Below the pieces are notes generated by a model that made no database searches, was not told the origin of the DNA, and worked only from the letters and a program-made list of their open reading frames with translations. A DNA stretch of 64,000 nt, from positions 2,480,001-2,544,000 of the forward strand of contig NZ_CP075523.1 in NCBI RefSeq assembly GCF_018502385.1. The letters are read 5' to 3'. This stretch comes from Synechococcus sp. LA31 (GTDB lineage: Bacteria > Cyanobacteriota > Cyanobacteriia > PCC-6307 > Cyanobiaceae). The translations under genes and the position numbers were made by a program. This document shows, piece by piece, positions 39,504 to 48,043 of this stretch (within the stretch, counting starts at the first letter, position 1; every line of letters begins with the position of its first letter).

Positions 39504-39914
39504 TTAGGCGTCGCGATGGGAACGGAAAATCTGTTCTGTGGGTTGTTCGCGAGTGTTTAATCCGGTGTCGATGCCCCCCAGTTCAGGTTCCAGGCCTTCT
39601 GTGCTGGTGATCTGGGTGCAGTGATCGCCAACCAGGTCAATTGGGTGTCCACCAGCGGTAGTGCGATCGAATGCGATTGGTCTTGGTTGGCCTCTCAACT
39701 CGTTGGTTGAATTCCAGCTGCCGTTGCCCCAGATCGAGTTCTGGATGGAATCTTGAATCGAACCAATATGAAACTGCTCCAGCTGGGTTTGTACGTAGCG
39801 ATTGATCTCGCGTCCAAGGGTCCCACTCTGTAGGGCCTCCAATTGTTCTAGACCTGTTTTGCCGTCGAGAAAGTCGAACAGGCTTTGTCCGATTGGTGCG
39901 GTGCTCGTTGCCAT
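39504..39914 (-). CDS. small protein of unknown function, possible exported cargo
   Basis: The 136-residue protein starts with ATG and has a helical N-terminal half (SLFDFLDGKTGLEQLEALQSGTLGREINRYVQTQLEQ) followed by a polar, low-complexity region rich in N, S, T and G with one cysteine. It has no signal peptide and no membrane helix. It is divergent from the TPR/GT9-like gene of the secretion and glycan locus. A secreted or surface role fits the composition and the place, but there is no direct motif. No double-glycine leader is obvious. Confidence 0.6.
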   Translation of the reverse strand: MATSTAPIGQSLFDFLDGKTGLEQLEALQSGTLGREINRYVQTQLEQFHIGSIQDSIQNSIWGNGSWNSTNELRGQPRPIAFDRTTAGGHPIDLVGDHCTQITSTEGLEPELGGIDTGLNTREQPTEQIFRSHRDA

Positions 39915-40068
39915 GGATGTTGTGTGACGAACGTTCGCCCAGGGCGGCGTGAGAACTCACGCGCCCTGCGGCACATCAGCATCTGGCCAGCTGCAGGTGC
40001 ACAGCAAGATCCCCGTAACGGCGTTTACTGAGTGCACCTCGCTCCTGCTTTGTCGCCATCGTGGGGTT

Positions 40069-41403
40069 GTGGATGCTGCTGCCCGTGGGGCTGACGACGT
40101 GGACGGCGCTGGCCTTGATCCCAGCTGCTACGAGCCGCTGCAACAGGCGCACCAGCTTCAAGCGGCTGGTGATTGGCTGTCGGCTGCAGCGATCTACGCC
40201 GAGTTGGCGTGTCGTCATCCCGACGACCACCGTTTGCTGGCGAATCAAGGCAACGCGCTCTGGCTTGCTGATCTGCCGGCGGCTGCCCACTTGGCCTACA
40301 GCCGTGCCCTGGCCCTGAACCCGCAATGCCTGGTTAGCAGGCGTGGACTGGCTAGCTGCCTGCGGGATCTGAATTGCTTTGATCAAGCCTTGGCGGTTCA
40401 TCGCCTGTTGGAGCCGATCTTTCCGCACCGTTCAGAGGAAGGATTGGCCAATCTCTGGGCTCATAGCCAGGTGTTGATCGGTCTGGAGCGCTTTGGCGAG
40501 GCCTTCACGCGCATGGCCAGTCGACGTGCCTGGGCGGCAGGCAGGATGCCTACCCCTTGGAATGCCCTGGCTGCGCAGATCACGCTCGTGACAGAGCAAG
40601 GCTTTGGGGACAGCTTGCAATTCGTGCGCTTTCTTTTGCCGTTACTGCGTCGGCGCGCAGCCGCGGGGCTTCGGAACGGTGTGCGTCTGAGGGTGGAACC
40701 GGCACTGGTGGAGTGCTTCCGCGAAGGTTTGGCCTGGCTTGAGATTCCGCCGCAGGTTGACCCCTTGTCCCCTGATGACTCCACGCAAGACGCGTTGACC
40801 TTGCTGGAACTGCCTGGTGCCTTGGGCCTTCAGCACTTGCCGCAGATCAGGGGCGACGGGGCGTATCTCACCTCGCCGCTTTGGGTGGGTGGCGGTGCCG
40901 GGCGGCCCTTGCAGGTCGGGCTGGTGTCTGCAGCCGGGCATCCAGGTGCTGATCCTTTTTGTATTCGGGAGTTCCAGAAGCGCACGCTGCCCATGCCGAT
41001 CCTCTGGCGTTTGGTGGATGCACTGCGCCAATCCGGCGCGCAGGTGCACGACCTTCAATTCGGTGCGGACGCATGTCGCCACCGGGCGCTTGGTCTGTCT
41101 CCGTTGCCGTCTGGTGCTGGCTTGGATGGTTTTGCGGCCACAGCTCGGGCTGTTGCCCAGCTGGATCTGGTGATCAGTGTGGATACGGCGATGGCCCACC
41201 TCATGGGAGCCATGGGTCGCTTTGGTTGGGTCCTGCTGCCGTGGAGCGCGGACCCCCGCTGGCTCAGTGCAGGCCCATTGTCACCCTGGTATCCAAGGCT
41301 GCGTTTGTTTCGTCAACCCCGACCCGGCGATTGGCATGGTGCTGTGGATCAGCTGTTAGACACCTTCAAATCAGGCCACTTTGCGGCGGGGAAGGCTCCA
41401 TAG
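40069..41403 (+). CDS. TPR protein with GT9-like C-terminal domain
   Basis: From the GTG at 40069 the product has 444 residues; an upstream GTG at 39949 is possible but adds a poor N-terminus. TPR-like helices (QAHQLQAAGDWLSAAAIYAELACRHPDD, then LANQGNALWLADLPAAAHLAYSRALALNP) fill the first 150 residues. The second half has TEQGFGDSLQFVRFLLPLL and VISVDTAMAHLMGAMG with WVLLPWSADPRWL and SPWYPRLRLFRQ, the pattern of GT9-like TPR proteins that are common in bacteria. A sugar transfer role is likely; donor and acceptor are unknown. Confidence 0.75.
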   Translation: MDAAARGADDVDGAGLDPSCYEPLQQAHQLQAAGDWLSAAAIYAELACRHPDDHRLLANQGNALWLADLPAAAHLAYSRALALNPQCLVSRRGLASCLRDLNCFDQALAVHRLLEPIFPHRSEEGLANLWAHSQVLIGLERFGEAFTRMASRRAWAAGRMPTPWNALAAQITLVTEQGFGDSLQFVRFLLPLLRRRAAAGLRNGVRLRVEPALVECFREGLAWLEIPPQVDPLSPDDSTQDALTLLELPGALGLQHLPQIRGDGAYLTSPLWVGGGAGRPLQVGLVSAAGHPGADPFCIREFQKRTLPMPILWRLVDALRQSGAQVHDLQFGADACRHRALGLSPLPSGAGLDGFAATARAVAQLDLVISVDTAMAHLMGAMGRFGWVLLPWSADPRWLSAGPLSPWYPRLRLFRQPRPGDWHGAVDQLLDTFKSGHFAAGKAP

Positions 41404-41436
41404 CCTTGAGCGCGTGAGCATCTGGGTTGGCTTCTG

Positions 41437-42528
41437 ATGGGATTCCTGCCCCACTGGCTGGGTTGGAGCCGGCAGGAACAGGGGCAGCCCTCTCCTGTTC
41501 TTCGCTTTTCAGAGCAGTTGCCGCTGCCGCCGACTGCCGCGGGTGTGGGGGACGTGCAGCCACCCACCACATCGCCGGCGTTGGACTTCACGCCTTGGAC
41601 GATCGCCCGCTTGGATGCCATCGGGCGAGAGGTGGTGGAACGACCTTGCCAGGCCAGCCTGCAGGCGGCGCGATCAGCGCGGGGCTGTCTCTCACGCTTT
41701 TGGTTGGCGGCTCCGGTGGATGGCTTGGAGACCTTCTTTCATGGTGCGATTGGCGATGTTTACCGGCATCTGTTGGCTGGCGCTCTGCCGGCGCTGCCGC
41801 TTGATCGGCCTGACCTTGCCTTAAAACAACAACTCACGGACTTTTTGCAGCAGGGTTTGGAACGTCACGGCAGCATCAATGTGCTGCTCGCGTTGTTGCC
41901 CTATCTTGACCGTGAGGCGATGCAGGTGCACGAGCCACTCCGGCACCTTCCCGCTTGGTTGATTCCGCTCTATGCCGAACGCTGTGAGCCTGGGTTGGGT
42001 GCTCAGTCAACGCCCCAGCGCCCGCAACTACCACCGATGGCAACGCACAACATCACGCTGCCGGAGTTGGCACCAATCACCGGTACGGCGAGCATGGCGC
42101 TGATTGGAGATGCAGAGTTTTTGGGTCGGATCAATGGTTTGATCACTCTCTACAACTTGGAGCCTGGTGATCCAGAAATTTGCCGGGATCTGAGTCAGGG
42201 CCGCCGTCAGGTTGCCCAGGTATGGCTGGATGTGGACAGCGATCAGTTGGAGGCTCTGTACCGCACGCCTTTCGGCCAGCTCACCGACCATCTGATCACA
42301 TCACGCTTTGCCGTTGAACCGCTTAGCCAGGACGAACTGGCCATGCGTCAGCAGCTGTCGGAAGTGGCCGCTGATCTGCGCCATCCCCGAGCCTTGAATG
42401 CGCTGCTTGCCGCGTTGCTCTACTACCCCATCGAGCAGGTGACGTTGCCTGCGGATGCGATGCTGATTCCAGCCTGGTTGTCTGAGAGCCTCACGCGCAA
42501 AGGGGTTCAGCCCGCTGGCAGGGCCTGA
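41437..42528 (+). CDS. protein of unknown function with an internal repeat
   Basis: The 363-residue protein has no confident family. Two segments look alike: INVLLALLPYL ... LRHLPAWLIPLY near residues 145-180 and LNALLAALLYY ... DAMLIPAWLSESL near 325-352. Between them lies FLGRINGLITLYNLEPGDPE near residue 228, a pattern I recall from cyanobacterial proteins near glycosylation and secretion genes. There is no signal peptide or membrane helix. It follows the TPR/GT9-like gene by 33 bases, so they probably form a two-gene unit. Confidence 0.7.
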   Translation: MGFLPHWLGWSRQEQGQPSPVLRFSEQLPLPPTAAGVGDVQPPTTSPALDFTPWTIARLDAIGREVVERPCQASLQAARSARGCLSRFWLAAPVDGLETFFHGAIGDVYRHLLAGALPALPLDRPDLALKQQLTDFLQQGLERHGSINVLLALLPYLDREAMQVHEPLRHLPAWLIPLYAERCEPGLGAQSTPQRPQLPPMATHNITLPELAPITGTASMALIGDAEFLGRINGLITLYNLEPGDPEICRDLSQGRRQVAQVWLDVDSDQLEALYRTPFGQLTDHLITSRFAVEPLSQDELAMRQQLSEVAADLRHPRALNALLAALLYYPIEQVTLPADAMLIPAWLSESLTRKGVQPAGRA

Positions 42529-42533
42529 GTCCA

Positions 42534-42800
42534 TTAACGGTGGAAGTCAGACCAGAGCAACCAGTAGATCAGCGCGCTGAGCAGCGGCGCCAGGATTAAA
42601 GGCAGGGTTGCCAGTAAGGCCAGAACGCTGCCGGTGAGGCGGGCCAGCGTGAAGACAACCACCAGATAAACGAGCACCAGCAAGGCAATCGTGCTGCGGG
42701 GGCGCATGAGCTGGCTGCGCAGGCGCTGGATCCGCCGGCGTTGTCTCTGAGGGCCCCGTTCATGGGGCGGTAGCAGCTCAAGCCAGTCCCACCCGTGCAT
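42534..42800 (-). CDS. small two-helix membrane protein of the secretion operon
   Basis: The 88-residue protein has a basic, arginine-rich N-terminus (about 1-35) and two hydrophobic helices (STIALLVLVYLVVVFTLARL and SVLALLATLPLILAPLLSAL) ending near LLWSDFHR. It follows hlyD by 2 bases, so it is the last gene of the secretion operon. I do not recognise a family. It may be a helper of the membrane complex. An alternative TTG start lies 6 bases upstream, overlapping the hlyD stop. Confidence 0.7.
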   Translation of the reverse strand: MHGWDWLELLPPHERGPQRQRRRIQRLRSQLMRPRSTIALLVLVYLVVVFTLARLTGSVLALLATLPLILAPLLSALIYWLLWSDFHR

Positions 42801-42802
42801 GA

Positions 42803-44236
42803 TCAACGAAGCCGCTCCAGGCTGCGCAGCTTGTCCTCAAACAGGGAGGTGAGCACGCTGATGAAGGGCCTTTGCCGCAGCTGGATATCGGCCGTCAAGG
42901 TCATCCCCGCCTTGAGCGGTACCTCGCGGCGCCCTGCCTGTAGGTATTGGCGCGGCAGCTGCAACACCACTGGGTAGAACAGGCCTGTGGCTTCGGCTCC
43001 GAGGGCGCTGCGCATCTCCTCGGGGGTGAGGGCGTCGGATCCAATGTCCCGCACCACCGCTGGCAGTCGGCCGTAGTCATTGGAAGGAAACGTGTCGAGA
43101 GAGAGGTTGGCCTTCATGCCTAGTTGGATGAAGCCGATCACCTTGCTCGGCACCAGCACACGGGCTTCTAATGTTCCGCCGGGCACCAGGGCTAAGAGCT
43201 TGGTGCCGCTCTCCACCACGCTGCGGGGGCTGACCTTCAAGTCGAAGACAACGCCGTTGAGCGCGGCGCGCAGTTCGCCGTACTGAAGTTGAAGGCGGGC
43301 TTGGCGGATCTGACCGTCCAGATCGCTGATCTGTCGGAGGTTCGCCTCGATCCGGCCGCGCAGTTCTGCGCCTGGTGCGGCCTGCACCTGCTGGAGGTTG
43401 GCTTGGAGTCGATCGATGGCGCGCTCCTCTTCGAGCATCTGTGAGCGCAGCTGGTTGGCGGTCTCCTGGGTCTGTAGTTCTTGCACCGCACTGACGGCGC
43501 CAGCGCTGGAGAGGTTTCTGTAGCGACGGGCAATGTCGCTGGCGGTTCTCCATGACTGGCGCAGTCCTTCAAGGCGTTGCTGGCTCTGTTTGAGTTCTTC
43601 AGCTGCGACCCTGCGGCTGCTGCGCAGCTGAGCGCTCTGGTTCTCCAGCTGCAGTTGCTGGTTGGTCGTGAGCCCTGTGGTGTTGTGTTCTTCCAGGGCG
43701 GCGGTGTAGATGCGGTTCTCGCTCAGAAGGCGGGAGCGCACAGCCTCCGCGGCGGTGAGTTGGCTGCGGGCCTGGCGCAGATCGAAGCGCAGCAACAGCT
43801 GACCTGCCTGCACGGGCTGGCCTTCTTTCACGAGCAGTTCGGCAATAACGCCGGCCACTGGTGCTTCAACGACCTTGACGCGCCGGCTGGGCCGCAGCTT
43901 CCCCTGCACAGCCAAGCTTTGTCCCAGGGGCGCCACCAAACTCCACACCAGCAATAGGGCGGTTCCTCCCACAAGCACCCACACCATCACCGTGCGGGGA
44001 CGGGGGCTGGGGTTGAGCAGCACCGGCTGTTGGAACGACCAGCGATCCGCCATTTGCTCATCCCCGGAGGGTCCTTGCGGGAGCGCGCCAGCGGTGAAGG
44101 GCCGGCCTGGAGGCTCGGGGTGCTGGCCCGTATCACCGACGAGATCCACCGGCGGTGTTGCAGGTTCCAGGTGCGGTTCGGGCCGCCGCCAGCGGCGTCG
44201 CATTGCTGAGAACCATGCGCGAGGTGTGTTGGCCAT
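42803..44236 (-). CDS. HlyD-type periplasmic adaptor of type I secretion
   Basis: The 477-residue protein has a cytoplasmic proline-rich N-terminus (1-75), one membrane helix (about 82-104), a split lipoyl-like domain (VVEAPVAGVIAELLVKEGQPVQAGQLLLRFD), a long coiled coil (about 150-310), and the closing beta parts (ALVPGGTLEARVLVP, VGMKANLSLDTFP-like stretch, AGMTLTADIQLRQRPFI). This is the adaptor that links the ABC exporter to an outer-membrane TolC channel; no TolC is in the window. It starts 1 base after the ABC gene stop. Confidence 0.9.
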   Translation of the reverse strand: MANTPRAWFSAMRRRWRRPEPHLEPATPPVDLVGDTGQHPEPPGRPFTAGALPQGPSGDEQMADRWSFQQPVLLNPSPRPRTVMVWVLVGGTALLLVWSLVAPLGQSLAVQGKLRPSRRVKVVEAPVAGVIAELLVKEGQPVQAGQLLLRFDLRQARSQLTAAEAVRSRLLSENRIYTAALEEHNTTGLTTNQQLQLENQSAQLRSSRRVAAEELKQSQQRLEGLRQSWRTASDIARRYRNLSSAGAVSAVQELQTQETANQLRSQMLEEERAIDRLQANLQQVQAAPGAELRGRIEANLRQISDLDGQIRQARLQLQYGELRAALNGVVFDLKVSPRSVVESGTKLLALVPGGTLEARVLVPSKVIGFIQLGMKANLSLDTFPSNDYGRLPAVVRDIGSDALTPEEMRSALGAEATGLFYPVVLQLPRQYLQAGRREVPLKAGMTLTADIQLRQRPFISVLTSLFEDKLRSLERLR

Positions 44237-44237
44237 C

Positions 44238-47200
44238 TCAGATCCCTTGCTCCTGCTGTTGGCTCTGGTAGAGCGCGAAATACCAGCCGCGGCGAGCCAT
44301 CAGCTCCTGGTGCGTTCCGGCTTCCATCACCGCGCCCCGATCCATCAGCACGATCAGATCGGCCGGCTGCACCGTGGTGAGTCGGTGGGTGATGAAGAAC
44401 ACCGTGCGGCCGCGGAAGGCCTCGAGCAGATTCAGGCACACCTGCCGTTCTGTGCGCGCATCTAGAGCGCTGGTGGCTTCATCCAGAATCAGGAGCCTGG
44501 GATTTTGCAGCACGGCCCTGGCTAACGCCAGCCGTTGCCGCTGGCCCCCGGAGAGTCCTGCTCCACGCTCGCCCACATCGGAGTTGTACCCCTTGGGCAG
44601 ATTCATGATGAAATCGTGAGCACAGGCAATGCGCGCTGCCGCCATCAACTCCGCAGCGCTGGCATCCGGTTTCACCATCAGTAAGTTGTCGCGGATGGTG
44701 CCATCGAACAGAACGGTGTCTTGCGGCACGACGCCGATCTGCCGCCGCAGCGAATAGAGCTCCACCTTGTTGATGTCCAGTCCGTCCACCAGGACGCGGC
44801 CGGTGTTGGGGCGGTAGAAGCGCGGTAGTAGTTTTAATAACGTGCTTTTGCCACTTCCTGATCCCCCGACCAGGCCCACAAATGAGCCGGTGGGGACCTC
44901 CAAATTGACCCCGTTCAGAATCAGGTCTTGGTCGTCGCTGTAGCGGAATCCCACATCCACAAAAAGGACCTGGCCAACCACGGGTGGCATCGGAATGTTT
45001 AGGGCCTCGCTCGGGCTCTGTTCCGTAGGACGGTCCACCACGTCGGCCACCATGCGCAGGGAGGCGCTTGATTGTTCGAACTGCTGCCAGGTCTGCACCA
45101 TCTTGACCAGGGGGCCTGTGATGTAGCCGCTGATGATGCGGAATGCGATAAAGCTTCCGAGTGATAGTTGGTTGTTCATCACCAGGAAGATTCCTACGCC
45201 GACCACCACAAGGCTGTTGAGGTCGTGAATGAATTCCGCCAGATTGCTCAAGGATTCACGCGTTACACGCAGCTTGAAATCCTCTCCGATGAAGCGTGAG
45301 TAGCGATTTTGAAATTCCCATCGCGTTTTGAGCTCGGCATTCTGTGATTTGATCGTCTGGATGCCGGTGATGGATTCATTCAGATAGGAGTAGGTCTTAA
45401 CGGATTCGCCCATGCTGCGATTGATTTGGGCGCGCATGAGCGGGTTGCTCACGATTGCCAAGATCAGCATCAGTGGCAGGGTGGCTAGGGAGGCTAGTGT
45501 GAGAGGAATGCTGATGCTCAGCAGGATTGCCAGATAGAGAAAGCTAAAGAGAAAATCAACGGCCGTTGTGATGCTCTGGCTTACCAGGAATTCCCGTAGT
45601 CGATCGAGTTGATGGAAGTAATGGATCACCTGTCCAACGGGGCGGGTGTCGAAGAAAACCTGTGGCAGGCGCACAAGTTGATCGAGGATTGTGGACTTGG
45701 TGTCTTGGTCGATGCGGTTGGTGGTGTCGGTGAAGATGTAACTGCGCACGGACTTCATGACGCCGCGCGTTGCTGCGGCCAAGAGCAGCAAAGTTGAGAT
45801 GCTGATCAGGGCATTGAGGTTGTCCTGATTAACCACCTGATCGATCAGTTGTTGCAGGCCTAGGGGGGTCACCAGTGTGAGCAGATTGATCACGATCGAG
45901 AGCGCCAGCACTTCGATCAGGGCGCGTTGGTGTCCGCGCAGGAAGGGGCCGTACCAGCCCCAGTTGAAGCGCTGTTCCTTGGCGTCATGCTTGCGTTCGA
46001 GCAGCAGCAGTGGGACCAGTCCGGTGCGGGCATCTCCCAGCTGCTGAGCTGCAATCCGCAGCGGCCCCAATTCCGGCTCCAGCAGGCGAAGTTGTCCGTC
46101 AGTGTCAACGCCTTCCAAGAGCGCGAAATGGCCGTTCTGGGCCAGTAGGGCTGGCGGTGCTACCCGGGCCAGTCGATTGCGGGGGAGCTCGGTGAGCATC
46201 ACCCGCAGGCCGAGCGCATCCAGGAGCTGGCCGAGATTCACCAGATTCAGCTGTTGTTGCTGCCGCAACAGTGCATCCACCCGGTTGCCAAGAGCATCCC
46301 GATTGATCGGCACATTGAAATAGTTGGCAAGCGCCACACACAGCTCAATCGGAACGGCACGGGGGCTGCTCGCACGTCGCAGGCTGAGTGCACCCGCTTG
46401 CACCGCTGGCGGTGTTGGTGGCGCTCCCTCCAGCGGCGGGTTCTCAGGCCGTGGCTCGGTTGGGGTGAGGCGTCTTCTGGGGGGCTCGCCGATGCGCAAC
46501 CCGTCTTGCTGACCGACGCCGGAGCGCATGCCTTGCACGCTGATGCGATCCGCCGACACGGGCGGTAAGCCCATCAGGCGCAGCCATGGTTCCCCGCTGG
46601 CAGGTGCCTGGCCTCTGGCTTCCAGCGGCCAGGCTTCGCCCAATGGGCCGCCACTACTCACGTACCAGTGCCGATCGCTCGGCAGATCGAGGTTTGCCGG
46701 ATGGCCGGCCGGCAGGCTGCGGATCTGGGTCTCGCTTAGCAGCTGCTCCCAGGTTTGTTGGTTCGGCGGGGGGGCTGCGCTCTTGCCTTGCAGCCTCTCC
46801 AGCAGATGATGCAGTTCTGCCGCCGAACCATGACGGCCATACCAGTTGCGCAGCTCGGCTTCGCGCTCGAGCAGCTGGTGGAACGCCGTGGCAGGCAGCA
46901 CCAGCACCGTTGTCTCTGTGGCGGCACGGAGCTGTTCGCACGGGGCCTGCCGCAGCAGGCTGCTCCAGCCTGCGCTGTCTCCCTCCTCCAGTAACTCCAG
47001 CGTGCGCAGTTCCTGGGTGTTCGGATCGAGGGCCAGGGAGCGCAGCTTGCCTTCCACCACCAGCAGCACCCCATCCGGCAGTTGGTCAGGGCGCAGCACC
47101 GTCTGCCCGAGCCGGTAGTGACGCGTCAGGAGCTGGGGCTCCAGTGCAGTGGCTTGCTCCGGTGTCAACCGATTGAACGGACGGCAGCAGCGCAGCTGCT

Positions 47201-47246
47201 GGGCGGCCCGCCCGCTGGGGGCGTCGTCGGCGGAGGTCACCGTCAC
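44238..47246 (-). CDS. ABC exporter with cNMP-binding-like and degenerate C39-like domains
   Basis: From the GTG at 47246 (overlapping the previous stop as GTGA) the protein has about 1002 residues. Order: a cNMP-binding-like sensor domain (about 20-155; YRLGQTVLRPDQLPDGVLLVVEGKLR region), a proline-rich linker, a C39-like domain (about 295-410), six membrane helices (about 440-700) and an ATPase with GGSGSGKST, LSGGQRQRL and LLILDEATSALD. The C39-like part keeps a GHFALLEG His block but shows no Q-x(5)-C catalytic cysteine, so it should bind cargo rather than cut it, as in HlyB. The closest architecture I know is cyanobacterial T1SS exporters. Confidence 0.9.
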   Translation of the reverse strand: MTVTSADDAPSGRAAQQLRCCRPFNRLTPEQATALEPQLLTRHYRLGQTVLRPDQLPDGVLLVVEGKLRSLALDPNTQELRTLELLEEGDSAGWSSLLRQAPCEQLRAATETTVLVLPATAFHQLLEREAELRNWYGRHGSAAELHHLLERLQGKSAAPPPNQQTWEQLLSETQIRSLPAGHPANLDLPSDRHWYVSSGGPLGEAWPLEARGQAPASGEPWLRLMGLPPVSADRISVQGMRSGVGQQDGLRIGEPPRRRLTPTEPRPENPPLEGAPPTPPAVQAGALSLRRASSPRAVPIELCVALANYFNVPINRDALGNRVDALLRQQQQLNLVNLGQLLDALGLRVMLTELPRNRLARVAPPALLAQNGHFALLEGVDTDGQLRLLEPELGPLRIAAQQLGDARTGLVPLLLLERKHDAKEQRFNWGWYGPFLRGHQRALIEVLALSIVINLLTLVTPLGLQQLIDQVVNQDNLNALISISTLLLLAAATRGVMKSVRSYIFTDTTNRIDQDTKSTILDQLVRLPQVFFDTRPVGQVIHYFHQLDRLREFLVSQSITTAVDFLFSFLYLAILLSISIPLTLASLATLPLMLILAIVSNPLMRAQINRSMGESVKTYSYLNESITGIQTIKSQNAELKTRWEFQNRYSRFIGEDFKLRVTRESLSNLAEFIHDLNSLVVVGVGIFLVMNNQLSLGSFIAFRIISGYITGPLVKMVQTWQQFEQSSASLRMVADVVDRPTEQSPSEALNIPMPPVVGQVLFVDVGFRYSDDQDLILNGVNLEVPTGSFVGLVGGSGSGKSTLLKLLPRFYRPNTGRVLVDGLDINKVELYSLRRQIGVVPQDTVLFDGTIRDNLLMVKPDASAAELMAAARIACAHDFIMNLPKGYNSDVGERGAGLSGGQRQRLALARAVLQNPRLLILDEATSALDARTERQVCLNLLEAFRGRTVFFITHRLTTVQPADLIVLMDRGAVMEAGTHQELMARRGWYFALYQSQQQEQGI

Positions 47247-48043
47247 GATGCGATCGGCTGCTCGGGTCGTGGCACAGCGGCCAGGGGTTCGCCCTGCAGC
47301 AGTGCCTCCACCTGGCTGTCCACCCAAGCGGCGAACAGCTCGTGCAGTAGTTGCTCACGGGTGGCTGCGTCCAGCTGGGCCGGCAGGTGCCGCTCCAGCC
47401 GCAGCACGATCCAGCGCTCGCCCATGGCGAAGGGGGCCCAGAGCTGGCCCTCGCGGCTCACCCGCAGACGGGCTGCGATTTCGGCAGCGGTTGCTGATAC
47501 GGCGACCGGGCCCAGGATCCCGTGGGTGTCGCATTCCGTCCCGAGGCTGAATTGCTCCACCGCAGCGGCGAAGCTCATCTCCTCGCGGCGTAGGCGCTGG
47601 TGCAGTTCTTCGGCTAGCTCCCGCTCCGCGACCTGCAGCTGCATGTAAACCACGCAATCCAGGTCTGCTTTTCGATCCAGGTAGCGGATCTCCACCTCAT
47701 GCTCGAAGCGCCAGTGGCTCCACCGCCGCAACCGCTCGGCCAGGGTTGCCATGGCGCGTAGGTCGTCGCGCGACCAGCGCTGTGCCGCGAGCCAGGGCTC
47801 CAGTTCGGCCTCACTGCGCAGCCCTAGTGCCTGGACCTGTGTCGCGATGAGCGGCAACTCCTCCTCCGGATCGAGCGGCATGACGGCGGCCACGGCGTCA
47901 TGCACCACTGCCCTGGCGAGAGCGCGATTGAGGCCATGGCGGATCAGCAGCCGGTTGGTCACCTCCACCGACAGCCGTGGTTCGCCGGGACACAGGGCGA
48001 TGGCCGGTGCCATGGCCACGCCGCTCAGGGGGGATTCGCTCAT
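47243..48043 (-). CDS. parvulin/SurA-like peptidyl-prolyl isomerase-type protein
   Basis: The 266-residue protein has an N-terminal helical part (about 25-110) and a C-terminal part with EEMSFAAAVEQFSLG, HGILGPV and GQLWAPFAMGERWIVLRLE, which matches the parvulin pattern (SFAxLAxxxS, GxLGPV, VxGPxxxxxGxHIVxVxE) with several changes. No signal peptide is present, so it would act in the cytoplasm, perhaps keeping cargo export-competent. Start overlaps the glycosyltransferase stop (ATGA) and stop overlaps the exporter start. Isomerase activity is uncertain. Confidence 0.75.
   Translation of the reverse strand: MSESPLSGVAMAPAIALCPGEPRLSVEVTNRLLIRHGLNRALARAVVHDAVAAVMPLDPEEELPLIATQVQALGLRSEAELEPWLAAQRWSRDDLRAMATLAERLRRWSHWRFEHEVEIRYLDRKADLDCVVYMQLQVAERELAEELHQRLRREEMSFAAAVEQFSLGTECDTHGILGPVAVSATAAEIAARLRVSREGQLWAPFAMGERWIVLRLERHLPAQLDAATREQLLHELFAAWVDSQVEALLQGEPLAAVPRPEQPIAS

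Noticed and set aside
44238-47246. Bacteriocin or prochlorosin exporter with active leader peptidase
   Set aside because: The C39-like domain has no catalytic cysteine, no lanthipeptide synthetase is present, and no double-glycine precursor was found in the window.
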